Shown piece after piece: positions 1 to 5,371 of a stretch of DNA of 7,596 nt. This DNA comes from Prevotellaceae bacterium (GTDB lineage: Bacteria > Bacteroidota > Bacteroidia > Bacteroidales > UBA932). How positions within the stretch are numbered: the first letter of the stretch is position 1; every line of letters starts with the position of its first letter. The DNA lies in the NCBI GenBank assembly GCA_031284065.1, contig JAITAP010000073.1:1-7596 (forward strand). The letters run 5' to 3'. Both the position numbers and the translations under genes were made by a program. The notes under the pieces were generated by a model. The model made no database searches, was not told where the DNA came from, and saw only the letters and a program-made list of their open reading frames with translations.

Positions 1-235
1 ATTCAAAATTCAGAATTCAAAATTTTATAATGTGCTCTCATTGCAACAAAGTCATTCAAAATTCAAAATTCAGAATTCAAAATTTTATAATGTGCTCTCG
101 TTGCAACAAAGTCATTCAAAATTCAAAATTCAGAATTCAAAATTTTATAATGTGCTCTCATTGCAGCAAAGTCATTCAAAATTCAAAATTCAGAATTCAA
201 AATTTTATAATGTGCTCTCGTTGCAGCAAAGTCAT
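1..235. repeat. 60-bp tandem repeat, four units, cut by left window edge
   Basis: Four head-to-tail units of exactly 60 bp start at 1, 61, 121 and 181; the last loses identity after about 235. Each unit begins with AT-rich ATTCAAAATTCAGAATTC and ends near GTGCTCTC-TTGCA-CAAAGTC. The units differ only at unit position 40 (A,G,A,G) and unit position 46 (A,A,G,G), so all four combinations occur once. Because 60 is divisible by three, open frames run through with a 20-residue period. They have no credible start signals and I do not call them genes. A single related copy lies at 5325-5370. The array may continue left of the window. It is best read as a minisatellite made from a dispersed Bacteroidota-type AT-rich repeat. 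Confidence 0.95.
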
Positions 236-325
236 CTTTGGTCATCAATCTTACTGTTTTCGTAACAGCATTGCGTGGTTAGCTGCCGGAAGTAGCGGTA
301 TCGCTCTTAAAGCGCTAATTTTTTT

Positions 326-1468
326 CTATTTCAGCGGAACAATCAGCTTTACCAGCTTTAGGACGAGGTCGGTAAAGATGATTTTAGGGTTTCCGTTCTG
401 TCCAAGATGCTGTAGGGCGAGGTTGAACTCCTCGTACAGGCGAAAGATATTGTTGGGATTGATAAAAGGCGCGAATTTTGCGCTAAAATCGGCCTCTTCT
501 CCGGCCAAATAGACCGCGTCGTTCACCTGCTGATTCAGGATAAAATTTTCGCGCGCCATTCGCTGTGCGTAGAGCAAAAAGTTTTTTTGCCACTCGCGCC
601 CCTGCCCCGCAATTTTTTCGGCCTGCTGCATGAGTAGTATTATGTTTTCGGCTTTGCTGGCGTAGCTCAGGCGCATGAGCGCTACGAACTGCTCAAAGTA
701 TTCGCGCTTGTCGTCGCTTTGCCCGGCCATGCGCCGCGCCTCCACCACGCTGCCGTTGGCGAGGTGCGCCAGCGTGCGCGCTTCGGGCTGGGTCAGGCTG
801 AACTCCCGCGCAAGCATGGCGGCGAGTGCGCTGTCGTGCACCGGCGGCACGCTCACCAGCTGGGTGCGCGAAAGAATGGTCTTGAGCATTTGCCGCGAAT
901 TTTCGGCAACGAGCAAAAAGAGCGTTTGCGCGGGCGGCTCTTCAATGAGCTTTAGCAGCTTGTTGGCGGCAACCGCGTTCATGCGCTCGGGCAGCCAAAT
1001 GAGCATGATTTTGAAATTTCCCTCAAAAGCCTTTAGCGAAAGCTTGCGCATGATGGCTTCGGCTTCGTGCGTGCTGATGTTGCCCTGCTTGTTGTCGAGG
1101 TTGAGGCTTTCGTACCACGCTTGCTCGGTGATGTAGGGGCTTTGGAGGAGCTTTTCTCGCCACGGCGCCAAAAACATGTCGCTCACGGGGTTTTTTTCGC
1201 TCGACTTGGACGAATTTACCGGAAAAGCGAAGTGTAAATCGGGGTGCGCCAGCTTGCGGACTTTTGCGCAGGCGGTGCAAACGCCACAGGCGTCGCTGTC
1301 AGAGGGATTTTCGCACATGACGTACTGCGCGTAAGCCAGCGCGAGCGCCAAATTTCCGCTGCCCTCTCTGCCCAAAAACAGCTGCGCGTGGCTCACGCGA
1401 TTCTCGCGCGCGGCGTGCGCCAGCTTGCGCCTGAGCTCTTCGTGCCCTATGACTTCGCTAAATAGCAT
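326..1468 (-). CDS. holB: DNA polymerase III delta-prime subunit
   Basis: This 380-aa protein is a clamp-loader ATPase-like subunit of the replicative polymerase; delta-prime works with delta and tau/gamma to load the beta clamp. The AAA+ fold is visible in order: N-terminal VIGHEELRRKL, a degenerate Walker A at residues 33-41 (GREGSGNLA, with Asn where ATPases have Lys), four zinc-type cysteines (C52, C61, C64, C67), a Walker B-like strand (IMLIWLPERM, about 154-163), the hallmark LLKLIEEPP (171-179), and the SRT motif with the finger arginine (200-202; often SRC). The lost Walker A lysine fits a delta-prime that does not hydrolyse ATP. The start is the ATG facing VIGHEE, with no Shine-Dalgarno visible. 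It lies 34 bp after the GNAT gene on the same strand, so co-transcription is likely. About 90 bp separate its stop from the tandem repeat, with no convincing terminator. Confidence 0.95.
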   Translation of the reverse strand: MLFSEVIGHEELRRKLAHAARENRVSHAQLFLGREGSGNLALALAYAQYVMCENPSDSDACGVCTACAKVRKLAHPDLHFAFPVNSSKSSEKNPVSDMFLAPWREKLLQSPYITEQAWYESLNLDNKQGNISTHEAEAIMRKLSLKAFEGNFKIMLIWLPERMNAVAANKLLKLIEEPPAQTLFLLVAENSRQMLKTILSRTQLVSVPPVHDSALAAMLAREFSLTQPEARTLAHLANGSVVEARRMAGQSDDKREYFEQFVALMRLSYASKAENIILLMQQAEKIAGQGREWQKNFLLYAQRMARENFILNQQVNDAVYLAGEEADFSAKFAPFINPNNIFRLYEEFNLALQHLGQNGNPKIIFTDLVLKLVKLIVPLK

Positions 1469-1502
1469 CTGTATGAAAATTTTTTTAATGGTTGCTTACG
1501 CC

Positions 1503-2693
1503 TCACATTCTTGGGCAGCGCTTAAATTCTTTCTCCTGCTTTTCTTCGTCGAACAGCAAGCGGTAGGTAGCGTGCGTCTTGTAGATTTTGCCGCCCAGCT
1601 GCTGCTGAAAGCGCATCATCACGGGGTTAAAATCGCCTACCCAGGCGAGGTCAATATCCTTGTAGGGAAAATCCCTGCTAAAGGCAACCTTGACAAACTC
1701 CATTGCCAACGCCGCCTCCAGCCCGCGCCCCCTGAACTCGGGCACAATGCCAAACGCCAGCCCCATAGTGCGCCGGCATACCCTTTTTACGCGCAGCAGG
1801 TACCAAAACTTCAACTTTTTGAAAAAATTCAGCCTGCCGCCGCCAATACGCTTCACAGCTTCGTTGACTTCGGGGATTTGCACAAAAAAACCGACGGGCT
1901 CGCCGTCGTGGCAGGCAAACAGGATAAGCCGGCGGTCGATAATCGGCTTAATTGCCGTCAGCTCGGCGCCGGCTTGCTCGAGCGTCATTTGCGCCACGCC
2001 GGAGTGGTGCGCCCATGCGCGGTTGTAAATGCGGCAAAAATCCTGCGCAAGCTGCGGCAAATTGCGGCTGCTGGCGTGCCGGAACGTGTAGCGCGGATTG
2101 CTTGCCACCCGCGCGGCTCTTGCGCGAATGTTGTCCGCCATGCCGCCCGTAGAGACGGGGTGCAGGTACGAATACTGGTAAAAGTAATTTTTGAAGCCGT
2201 AGGCCTCAAACAGCTGCCTGTAGTACGGCGGGTTGTAGCTCATGCCGTAAGAGGGCTGCGTAAATCCGTCCACCAGCAAGCCCCACCATCGCTCGCGGCT
2301 GCCAAAGTTAACGGGTCCATCCATAGCCTCCATATCGCGCACCTCCAGCCACCGGCGGCACGCGTCGAACAGGGAAAAAGCCGCCTCCACGCTGTTGATA
2401 CATTCAAAAAAGCCCATGCCGCCCGTAGGCTGGTCGTTGAGGTACGCTGTTTTGGGGTTAACGAAAACGGCAACGCGCCCCACCGTTGCGCCCTCCTCGC
2501 CTTGCAGCATGAAGCGTGCAGCCTCGCCGCCAGCTTGCAGGAGCCTGTTTTTGGCGTAGCAAAAAACGCTTTCCACGTCGCCATCCAGCGGATGGACGTA
2601 GCTTGGGTCGTCTTTGTAGAGCATTTTGGGAAAATCCAAAAACGCCTGAATTTGCCTCCGGCTGTTGACTTTTATGAGAGTGTACGACGGCAT
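1503..2693 (-). CDS. GNAT-superfamily acyltransferase-like protein (YghO-like)
   Basis: The protein has 396 aa, taking MPSYTLIKVNS as the start. An earlier in-frame ATG would add 138 residues, but these translate the intergenic inverted repeat and read as low-quality sequence, so I reject it. The N-terminal stretch FLDFPKMLYKDDPSYVHPL (about residues 18-36) and the C-terminal AFGIVPEFRGRGLEAAL (about 313-329) are typical of a Bacteroidota family annotated as GNAT or YghO-like. The RGRG-like segment matches the acetyl-CoA pyrophosphate-binding loop of GNAT motif A. Two GNAT-like halves are plausible for this length. The substrate is unknown, and no signal peptide is seen, so it is probably cytoplasmic. 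It is the first gene of a likely two-gene leftward unit with holB. A TAnnTTTG element lies 15 bp upstream of the start. The family call is fairly sure; the enzymatic role is inferred only. Confidence 0.85.
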   Translation of the reverse strand: MPSYTLIKVNSRRQIQAFLDFPKMLYKDDPSYVHPLDGDVESVFCYAKNRLLQAGGEAARFMLQGEEGATVGRVAVFVNPKTAYLNDQPTGGMGFFECINSVEAAFSLFDACRRWLEVRDMEAMDGPVNFGSRERWWGLLVDGFTQPSYGMSYNPPYYRQLFEAYGFKNYFYQYSYLHPVSTGGMADNIRARAARVASNPRYTFRHASSRNLPQLAQDFCRIYNRAWAHHSGVAQMTLEQAGAELTAIKPIIDRRLILFACHDGEPVGFFVQIPEVNEAVKRIGGGRLNFFKKLKFWYLLRVKRVCRRTMGLAFGIVPEFRGRGLEAALAMEFVKVAFSRDFPYKDIDLAWVGDFNPVMMRFQQQLGGKIYKTHATYRLLFDEEKQEKEFKRCPRM

Positions 2694-2707
2694 ACTTTTT
2701 AAAGGAA

Positions 2708-2715
2708 CAAAATTA
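2708..2715 (-). promoter_or_regulatory. Bacteroidota -7 element TAATTTTG for the GNAT-holB unit
   Basis: Read on the minus strand, the octamer TAATTTTG matches the Bacteroidota -7 consensus TAnnTTTG and ends 15 bases before the chosen GNAT start, which predicts a very short leader. No TTTG-type -33 element is seen at the usual spacing of about 20 bp. Six fixed bases would occur a few times by chance in a window this size, so the call rests on position and is tentative. Confidence 0.45.
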
Positions 2716-2772
2716 CATAATTTTTTGGAATATGGCGCGGGTGGGGTGTGAATAATTGGTTTTCGCGACTTT

Positions 2773-2862
2773 CGCCATTCCGAGCGCAGCGAAGAACCTC
2801 CCGCCGTTTCTCCAATACGACGGTGGCAGGGTGGGAGATTCCTCGCTGCGCCCGGAATGGCG
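2773..2862. repeat. long imperfect inverted repeat between divergent genes
   Basis: Arms 2773-2802 and 2833-2862 (30 bp each, 30-nt centre) are complementary at 27 of 30 positions. Left arm: CGCCATTCCGAGCGCAGCGA and onward; right arm is its near reverse complement. The three differing positions (2783, 2793, 2797) would be A-C mismatches in plus-strand RNA but all G-U pairs in minus-strand RNA. The wording, with CATTCCGAGCGCAGCGA and CTCCC, resembles a palindromic dispersed repeat I recall from many bacterial genomes. It lies upstream of both the GNAT and gldB starts and could affect both, but no protein-binding site is recognised. Confidence 0.85.
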
Positions 2863-2987
2863 GGATGGCGGAAAGATGAGGCGGAAAGAAAACGCCGTAA
2901 TTTGTGAATCTGCAAATTTTCATCTAAATTCGCCCCGTTGAAACAGGCACAAAAATCAAGATTTACGTAACAACACATATAAGCAAA

Positions 2988-3995
2988 ATGAAACGCACGC
3001 TTTTTTTTACCACTTCCCTGCTGCTGACCCTTTGCGTTGGCTGCCAATGTGAACGCTCCAAGCTTGCCAAAATAAGCTTGACGGTTGAGGTGCAACGGTT
3101 TGACCAAGAGCTACAGGCTCTCAACCCCGACAGCCTGAGGCAGCAAGCTCCGGCGTTGCAGCAAAAATACGGCGATTTTTTTGCCTACTACTGCAAAGGC
3201 ATCATTGACATAGGGTTGCCGCAGGATTCGGGCTTTTTTGACAACCTTGCCGCGTTTTTGGGCGACGATATTGTACGCGAGGCCTACAAGGAGTCGCAGC
3301 GCGCTTTTCCCGACAGCAAAGAGTTGAACGCCAAGCTTACCGACGCTTTCAAGCGGTACAAGCTGCATTTTTCCGATGCCAAAATTCCCGCCGTAGTTGC
3401 CTACGTGTCCGGATTTAACCAATCCATTATGCTGGCGGAAAACGTCGTTGGGGTTGGGCTGGACAAGTATTTGGGGGCGGACTGCGAGCTGTACCCGCAG
3501 CTGGGTTTTTACAAGTACCTGACGCGTAACATGTACCCCGCCAAAATCCCGGCCGACGTTATGGACGCGCTGGCGGAGGCAATGTTTCCCTACGTTGCCG
3601 AGCAACACGACGAGCTGCTGGGGCGCATGTTGTGGGAGGGTAAGCGGCTCTACTTTGCCAGGCAGATGCTGCCGGCCGAACAGGATACGGTTATCTTTGG
3701 CTTTACCAAGAGAGAGCTGGACCTGTGCCATGACAACGAATCTTACATGTGGCTGCACTTGATTGAAAACAAGCTGCTGTTTTCTACGCACGCTTTCACC
3801 ATCGCCAACCTTACCGGCGCACGCCCGTTCACGCAGGAGTTTTCGCGCGAGGCGCCCGGACGCGCCGCCAACTGGATTGGCTACAGAATAGTTGACCGGT
3901 ACATGAAGCGCAACGCCGGCGTTACCCTGCCCCAGCTTATGCTCGATAACAGCTACCGGCAAATTTTGGAAAAATCGGGGTATAACCCGAAGTGA
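2988..3995 (+). CDS. gldB: GldB-family lipoprotein
   Basis: This 335-aa protein has a short lipoprotein signal (MKRTLFFTTSLLLTLCVGC, Cys19 as likely lipidation site; Val and Gly precede it, while Cys at -3 is less usual than Leu). The body shows features I associate with GldB: RFD at 37-39, YGDFFAYYCKGI at 61-72, GVGLDKYLG at 155-163, KYLTRNMYP at 176-184, EGKRLYF at 217-223, ENKLLFST at 260-267, and GRAANWIGYRIVDRYM at 291-306 near the C-terminus. GldB is needed for gliding in Flavobacteria, yet homologues are common in non-motile Bacteroidales, where the role is unclear. No zinc-peptidase HExxH motif is seen. It should be anchored in the cell envelope, facing the periplasm. The start is the only sensible ATG before the signal peptide. 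No -7 element with correct spacing was found upstream and no terminator follows. Confidence 0.9.
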   Translation: MKRTLFFTTSLLLTLCVGCQCERSKLAKISLTVEVQRFDQELQALNPDSLRQQAPALQQKYGDFFAYYCKGIIDIGLPQDSGFFDNLAAFLGDDIVREAYKESQRAFPDSKELNAKLTDAFKRYKLHFSDAKIPAVVAYVSGFNQSIMLAENVVGVGLDKYLGADCELYPQLGFYKYLTRNMYPAKIPADVMDALAEAMFPYVAEQHDELLGRMLWEGKRLYFARQMLPAEQDTVIFGFTKRELDLCHDNESYMWLHLIENKLLFSTHAFTIANLTGARPFTQEFSREAPGRAANWIGYRIVDRYMKRNAGVTLPQLMLDNSYRQILEKSGYNPK

Positions 3996-4064
3996 GGCAA
4001 AAACGCCGAGCCTTATGCTGTCGTACATCTTAACCTCTACCATGTTATCTGCGTGATTTTTGCG

Positions 4065-4072
4065 CAAATATA
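4065..4072 (-). promoter_or_regulatory. leftward -7-like element, conserved between block copies
   Basis: The minus strand reads TATATTTG here and TACATTTG at the matching place in copy B (7386-7393). The single substitution falls in the unconstrained nn of TAnnTTTG. About 22 bases downstream on the same strand, both copies carry ATGGTAGAGGTTAA, after which they diverge completely. The element could drive a leftward transcript antisense to the end of gldB. No -33 element is evident. Confidence 0.3.
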
Positions 4073-4152
4073 GGGCGGTTTTGGGGCGTTATAAAAAGCA
4101 TGGGTTAAGAAATATTAAAGTTGCGGTGAGGTTTTTGAGCCGGAAAAATGAT

Positions 4153-4160
4153 TACATTTG
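4153..4160 (+). promoter_or_regulatory. rightward -7 element TACATTTG for the small-gene cluster
   Basis: TACATTTG fits TAnnTTTG and ends 21 bp before the ATG of the 67-aa gene. The same octamer stands at 7462-7469 in copy B, upstream of the second 59-aa gene. The nearest TTTG upstream (4134-4137) leaves 15 bp, shorter than the usual spacing. Conservation in both copies supports function more than the match alone. Confidence 0.5.
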
Positions 4161-4181
4161 TTGCGTAAATCTTGTAACATT

Positions 4182-4385
4182 ATGCCGGAGAGAAGAAAAA
4201 AATTGCTCATTTTGGTTGCCGAAAACCTTATTGAGTTTGGCAAGTTGTCTTTTGCCGGATTTGTCATTGGCGGGGTTTTATCCGAAAGCCCAAACAAATT
4301 TATGATTATAACTATAGGCGCAGTATGTAGCGTTGCACCTGTACTTATTGGAATATTAGCATTAACTTTTTTAGAGGAGGATTGA
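4182..4385 (+). CDS. 67-aa two-helix small membrane protein (DUF6722-like)
   Basis: The product begins with a basic MPERRKK, then an amphipathic stretch, then two probable membrane helices: about residues 20-35 (GKLSFAGFVIGGVLS) and 40-63 (FMIITIGAVCSVAPVLIGIL onward), ending in an acidic LEED. The pattern 'basic N-terminus, GKL-FAG-V-GG, second helix' recalls small Bacteroidota proteins of the DUF6722 type; this is from memory and moderately sure. The ATG at 4182 is preferred over a TTG eight codons earlier, because that TTG lies inside the putative -7 element. The last codons encode the Shine-Dalgarno of the next gene, and only 2 bp separate the stop from that start, so translation is probably coupled. 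A fragment of its 3' end recurs at 4848-4885. The function is unknown. Confidence 0.75.
   Translation: MPERRKKLLILVAENLIEFGKLSFAGFVIGGVLSESPNKFMIITIGAVCSVAPVLIGILALTFLEED
4375..4380 (+). promoter_or_regulatory. Shine-Dalgarno AGGAGG inside the upstream gene
   Basis: AGGAGG ends 7 bp before the ATG of the 37-aa gene and lies in the Glu-Glu codons near the end of the 67-aa gene. It is repeated unchanged at 4875-4880. Such a full anti-SD match is uncommon in Bacteroidota, and no other gene in this window shows one. It fixes the start of the 37-aa gene. Confidence 0.8.
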
Positions 4386-4387
4386 TT

Positions 4388-4501
4388 ATGATTTCGGCGT
4401 ACATTATGATGGTGGTTGCCGCGTTTAGCGTTGGCTTTGGTATTTACGTGTACTTTGTTTTGAAAGCAGAAAAAAAATTATCAAACAAGGCAAACCCGTA
4501 A
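4388..4501 (+). CDS. 37-aa single-pass membrane protein, copy 1
   Basis: The sequence starts MISAYIMMVVAAFSVGFGI, with one membrane helix spanning about residues 3-25, followed by a lysine-rich tail (LKAEKKLSNKANP). The charge pattern predicts a cytoplasmic C-terminus. A strong Shine-Dalgarno stands 7 bp upstream and the gene follows the 67-aa gene by 2 bp, suggesting a co-translated pair. An identical protein is encoded at 4888-5001. The two copies differ at only two coding positions (4396 and 4414), both silent, which is good evidence of selection on the protein. I recognise no family. Small hydrophobic peptides can be membrane-complex subunits, regulators or type I-like toxins; nothing here decides between these. 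Confidence 0.75.
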   Translation: MISAYIMMVVAAFSVGFGIYVYFVLKAEKKLSNKANP

Positions 4502-4569
4502 AAGCAAATTGTATGTGTAAAACCTGCAATTGTCACGTAAAAACTTTAACGCAGTAAAATTCAAAAACC

Positions 4570-4749
4570 ATGTTAGCAACAAAACCCAATAAAACAAATA
4601 TGCAGCGTACCTGCGCTGATGTGCCGGACGATACGCTAATGACAAAAGAAAAATTTTTTGCCAAAATTGACCACGCATTGCAGCAATGTGAAGATGGGCA
4701 TTGCCGGGAGCTAACGCCCGAATACCATAAAGAATTATTTGGCTGGTAA
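4570..4749 (+). CDS. 59-aa antitoxin-like small protein, copy 1
   Basis: The protein is acidic and helical, without a signal or membrane segment. Its core, MTKEKFFAKIDHALQQCEDG (residues 24-43), resembles the C-terminal part of Bacteroidota type II antitoxins of the 'TKEEFFAKID-A---EG' kind, which precede RelE/ParE-like toxins. It ends ELTPEYHKELFGW. No toxin gene follows in the next 80 bp or overlaps it, so if it is an antitoxin it is solitary. The ATG at 4570 is chosen because the upstream sequence and the first 27 codons recur at 7508, with Glu instead of Lys at residue 28. Glu is what I expect in the family. Met11 or Met24 are alternative starts. It is probably transcribed with the two membrane-protein genes upstream. 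The antitoxin call is an inference. Confidence 0.65.
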   Translation: MLATKPNKTNMQRTCADVPDDTLMTKEKFFAKIDHALQQCEDGHCRELTPEYHKELFGW

Positions 4750-4831
4750 AAAAGTTATTTCCGCTTTTGGACACTACGACGATAGGTAAATTTTATTTCC
4801 CAATAATTCGCAACCAATTCACACAACCACA

Positions 4832-4885
4832 ATGAAACGTTACTCTCTTGGAATATTGGCATTAACTTTTTTAGAGGAGGACTAA
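4832..4885 (+). pseudogene. 17-codon remnant of the 67-aa gene, possible leader peptide
   Basis: The frame reads MKRYSL followed by GILALTFLEED. The last eleven residues equal the C-terminus of the 67-aa protein; the first part is unrelated. Differences from 4348-4385 are silent (TTA to TTG, GAT to GAC, TGA to TAA). It carries the AGGAGG for the downstream 37-aa gene and stops 2 bp before that start, as in copy 1. It may be a truncated copy kept as a translational leader, or simply a duplication end. An ATG exists at the new 5' end, but no ribosome-binding site is obvious before it. Confidence 0.5.
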
Positions 4886-5001
4886 TTATGATTTCAGCGT
4901 ACATTATGATGGTAGTTGCCGCGTTTAGCGTTGGCTTTGGTATTTACGTGTACTTTGTTTTGAAAGCAGAAAAAAAATTATCAAACAAGGCAAACCCGTA
5001 A
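4848..5001 (+). repeat. 154-bp direct duplication of 4348-4501
   Basis: The two copies are exactly 500 bp apart and begin at TTGGAATATT. Identity stops sharply at the TAA of the 37-aa gene on the right. They differ at five positions only (4358, 4382, 4384, 4396, 4414 in copy 1). No inverted ends or target duplication were seen at the borders. Confidence 0.97.
4888..5001 (+). CDS. 37-aa single-pass membrane protein, copy 2
   Basis: The amino-acid sequence is identical to the protein at 4388-4501: one helix (about residues 3-25) and a basic tail. Codons differ at Ser3 (TCG to TCA) and one Val (GTG to GTA). The AGGAGG at 4875-4880 and the 7-bp spacing are kept. Here it follows only the 17-codon remnant, not the full 67-aa gene, so the 37-aa product may act without its partner or supply extra dose. 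GC-rich repeats begin directly after its stop. The promoter is not evident; it may read through from the 59-aa gene or start in 4750-4831, where I see no consensus element. Confidence 0.7.
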   Translation: MISAYIMMVVAAFSVGFGIYVYFVLKAEKKLSNKANP

Positions 5002-5072
5002 GGGCGGGCGCCCCCGCGCGTGCCGTCATTGTGGCGCTGTTACGCAGCACTGGAAAAGATGGGTTTTCCGCT

Positions 5073-5296
5073 ACCCTGTGCTGCGCCTGCGGCTCTCCGC
5101 TACCCCGAGCTGCGCCTGCGGCTTGCAAGGGGTTATTCATATTGAAGTCCTTCGGACTTCTGCGGGAGACAACTTGTACGCCTCGCCCCGAGCTGCGCCT
5201 GCGACTTGCACGGGGTTATTCAAATTCAGCCCCTTCGGGGCTGCGCTCTGCGCTATACCGGCAAGGGTAACGTTTTGCCGTTCCGTAGGGACGGAA
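5073..5296. repeat. GC-rich hairpin repeat cluster (copies related to 7140-7350)
   Basis: Two 30-bp modules of the form CCCCGAGCTGCGCCTGCGGC...GGGG lie at 5103-5132 and 5186-5215, and a partial one near 5078-5094. Each full module can fold (CCCC with GGGG; AGCTGC with GCGGCT for the first) and is followed by TTATTCA and then a short hairpin. The first hairpin is GAAGTCC-TTC-GGACTTC (5144-5160); the second is AGCCCC-TTC-GGGGCT (5228-5242). A further stem, TTCCGT/ACGGAA, lies at 5281-5296. The order matches 7140 onward. Frames through it are open on both strands but have repeat-like composition. It looks like a dispersed non-coding palindromic element. No transposase is present. Confidence 0.85.
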
Positions 5297-5324
5297 TGTT
5301 GATAGACTTGCCTGCACGTCAGCT

Positions 5325-5370
5325 AATTCAAAATTCAAAATTTTCTCGCAAGCTCTCGTTGCAGCAAAGT
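5325..5370. repeat. single AT-rich repeat related to the left-edge tandem array
   Basis: AATTCAAAATTCAAAATTTT, then GCTCTCGTTGCAGCAAAGT, repeats the two ends of the 60-bp unit at 1-235, with the G/G variant also found in unit 4. The middle differs. It joins the GC-rich cluster on the left, as an ATTCAAAATTCAAA tail also joins the other GC-rich copy at 7336-7350, so the AT tail seems to belong to the composite element. Confidence 0.85.
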
Positions 5371-5371
5371 T

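Larger units (their letters stand above)
4030..4169. repeat. promoter-region block, copy A (copy B at 7351-7475)
   Basis: From TTAACCTCTACCATG to the CGTAAA at 4164-4169, this block matches 7351 onward almost base for base. It has scattered substitutions and one 13-bp stretch (about 4090-4102, ATAAAAAGC region) missing from copy B. It begins 35 bp after the gldB stop. Both copies hold a rightward TAnnTTTG element near the right end and a leftward one near the left part, and both keep these elements while neighbouring bases vary. In copy A it leads into the 67-aa gene; in copy B it leads directly into the 59-aa gene. Which arrangement is ancestral cannot be told from the window. Confidence 0.9.

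Noticed and set aside
1..235. CRISPR array
   Set aside because: Units are contiguous and almost identical with no unique spacers, and no cas genes are present.
302..325. Rightward terminator (CGCT/AGCG stem followed by T-run)
   Set aside because: The stem has only four pairs, the T-run starts four bases later, and no rightward gene precedes it.
30..512. Long open frames with a 20-residue period over the tandem repeat
   Set aside because: They exist because the unit is 60 bp. They run into the antisense of holB, have no credible start signal, and the peptide is only translated repeat.
1425..2702. 425-codon rightward frame
   Set aside because: It is antisense to the GNAT gene, whose protein shows clear family motifs; this frame shows none.
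2694..3107. 138-residue N-terminal extension of the GNAT protein
   Set aside because: It translates the inverted repeat and crosses into the gldB start region; family members begin near MPSYTLIKVNS.
3111..4067. 318-codon leftward frame over gldB
   Set aside because: It mirrors gldB in the opposite frame and shows no domain. Only its first codons lie in the conserved block, which is reported separately.
5031..5302. Rightward frames in the GC-rich cluster
   Set aside because: They are translated hairpin repeats with no start signal or protein-like composition; the same peptide style arises from the copy at 7140.
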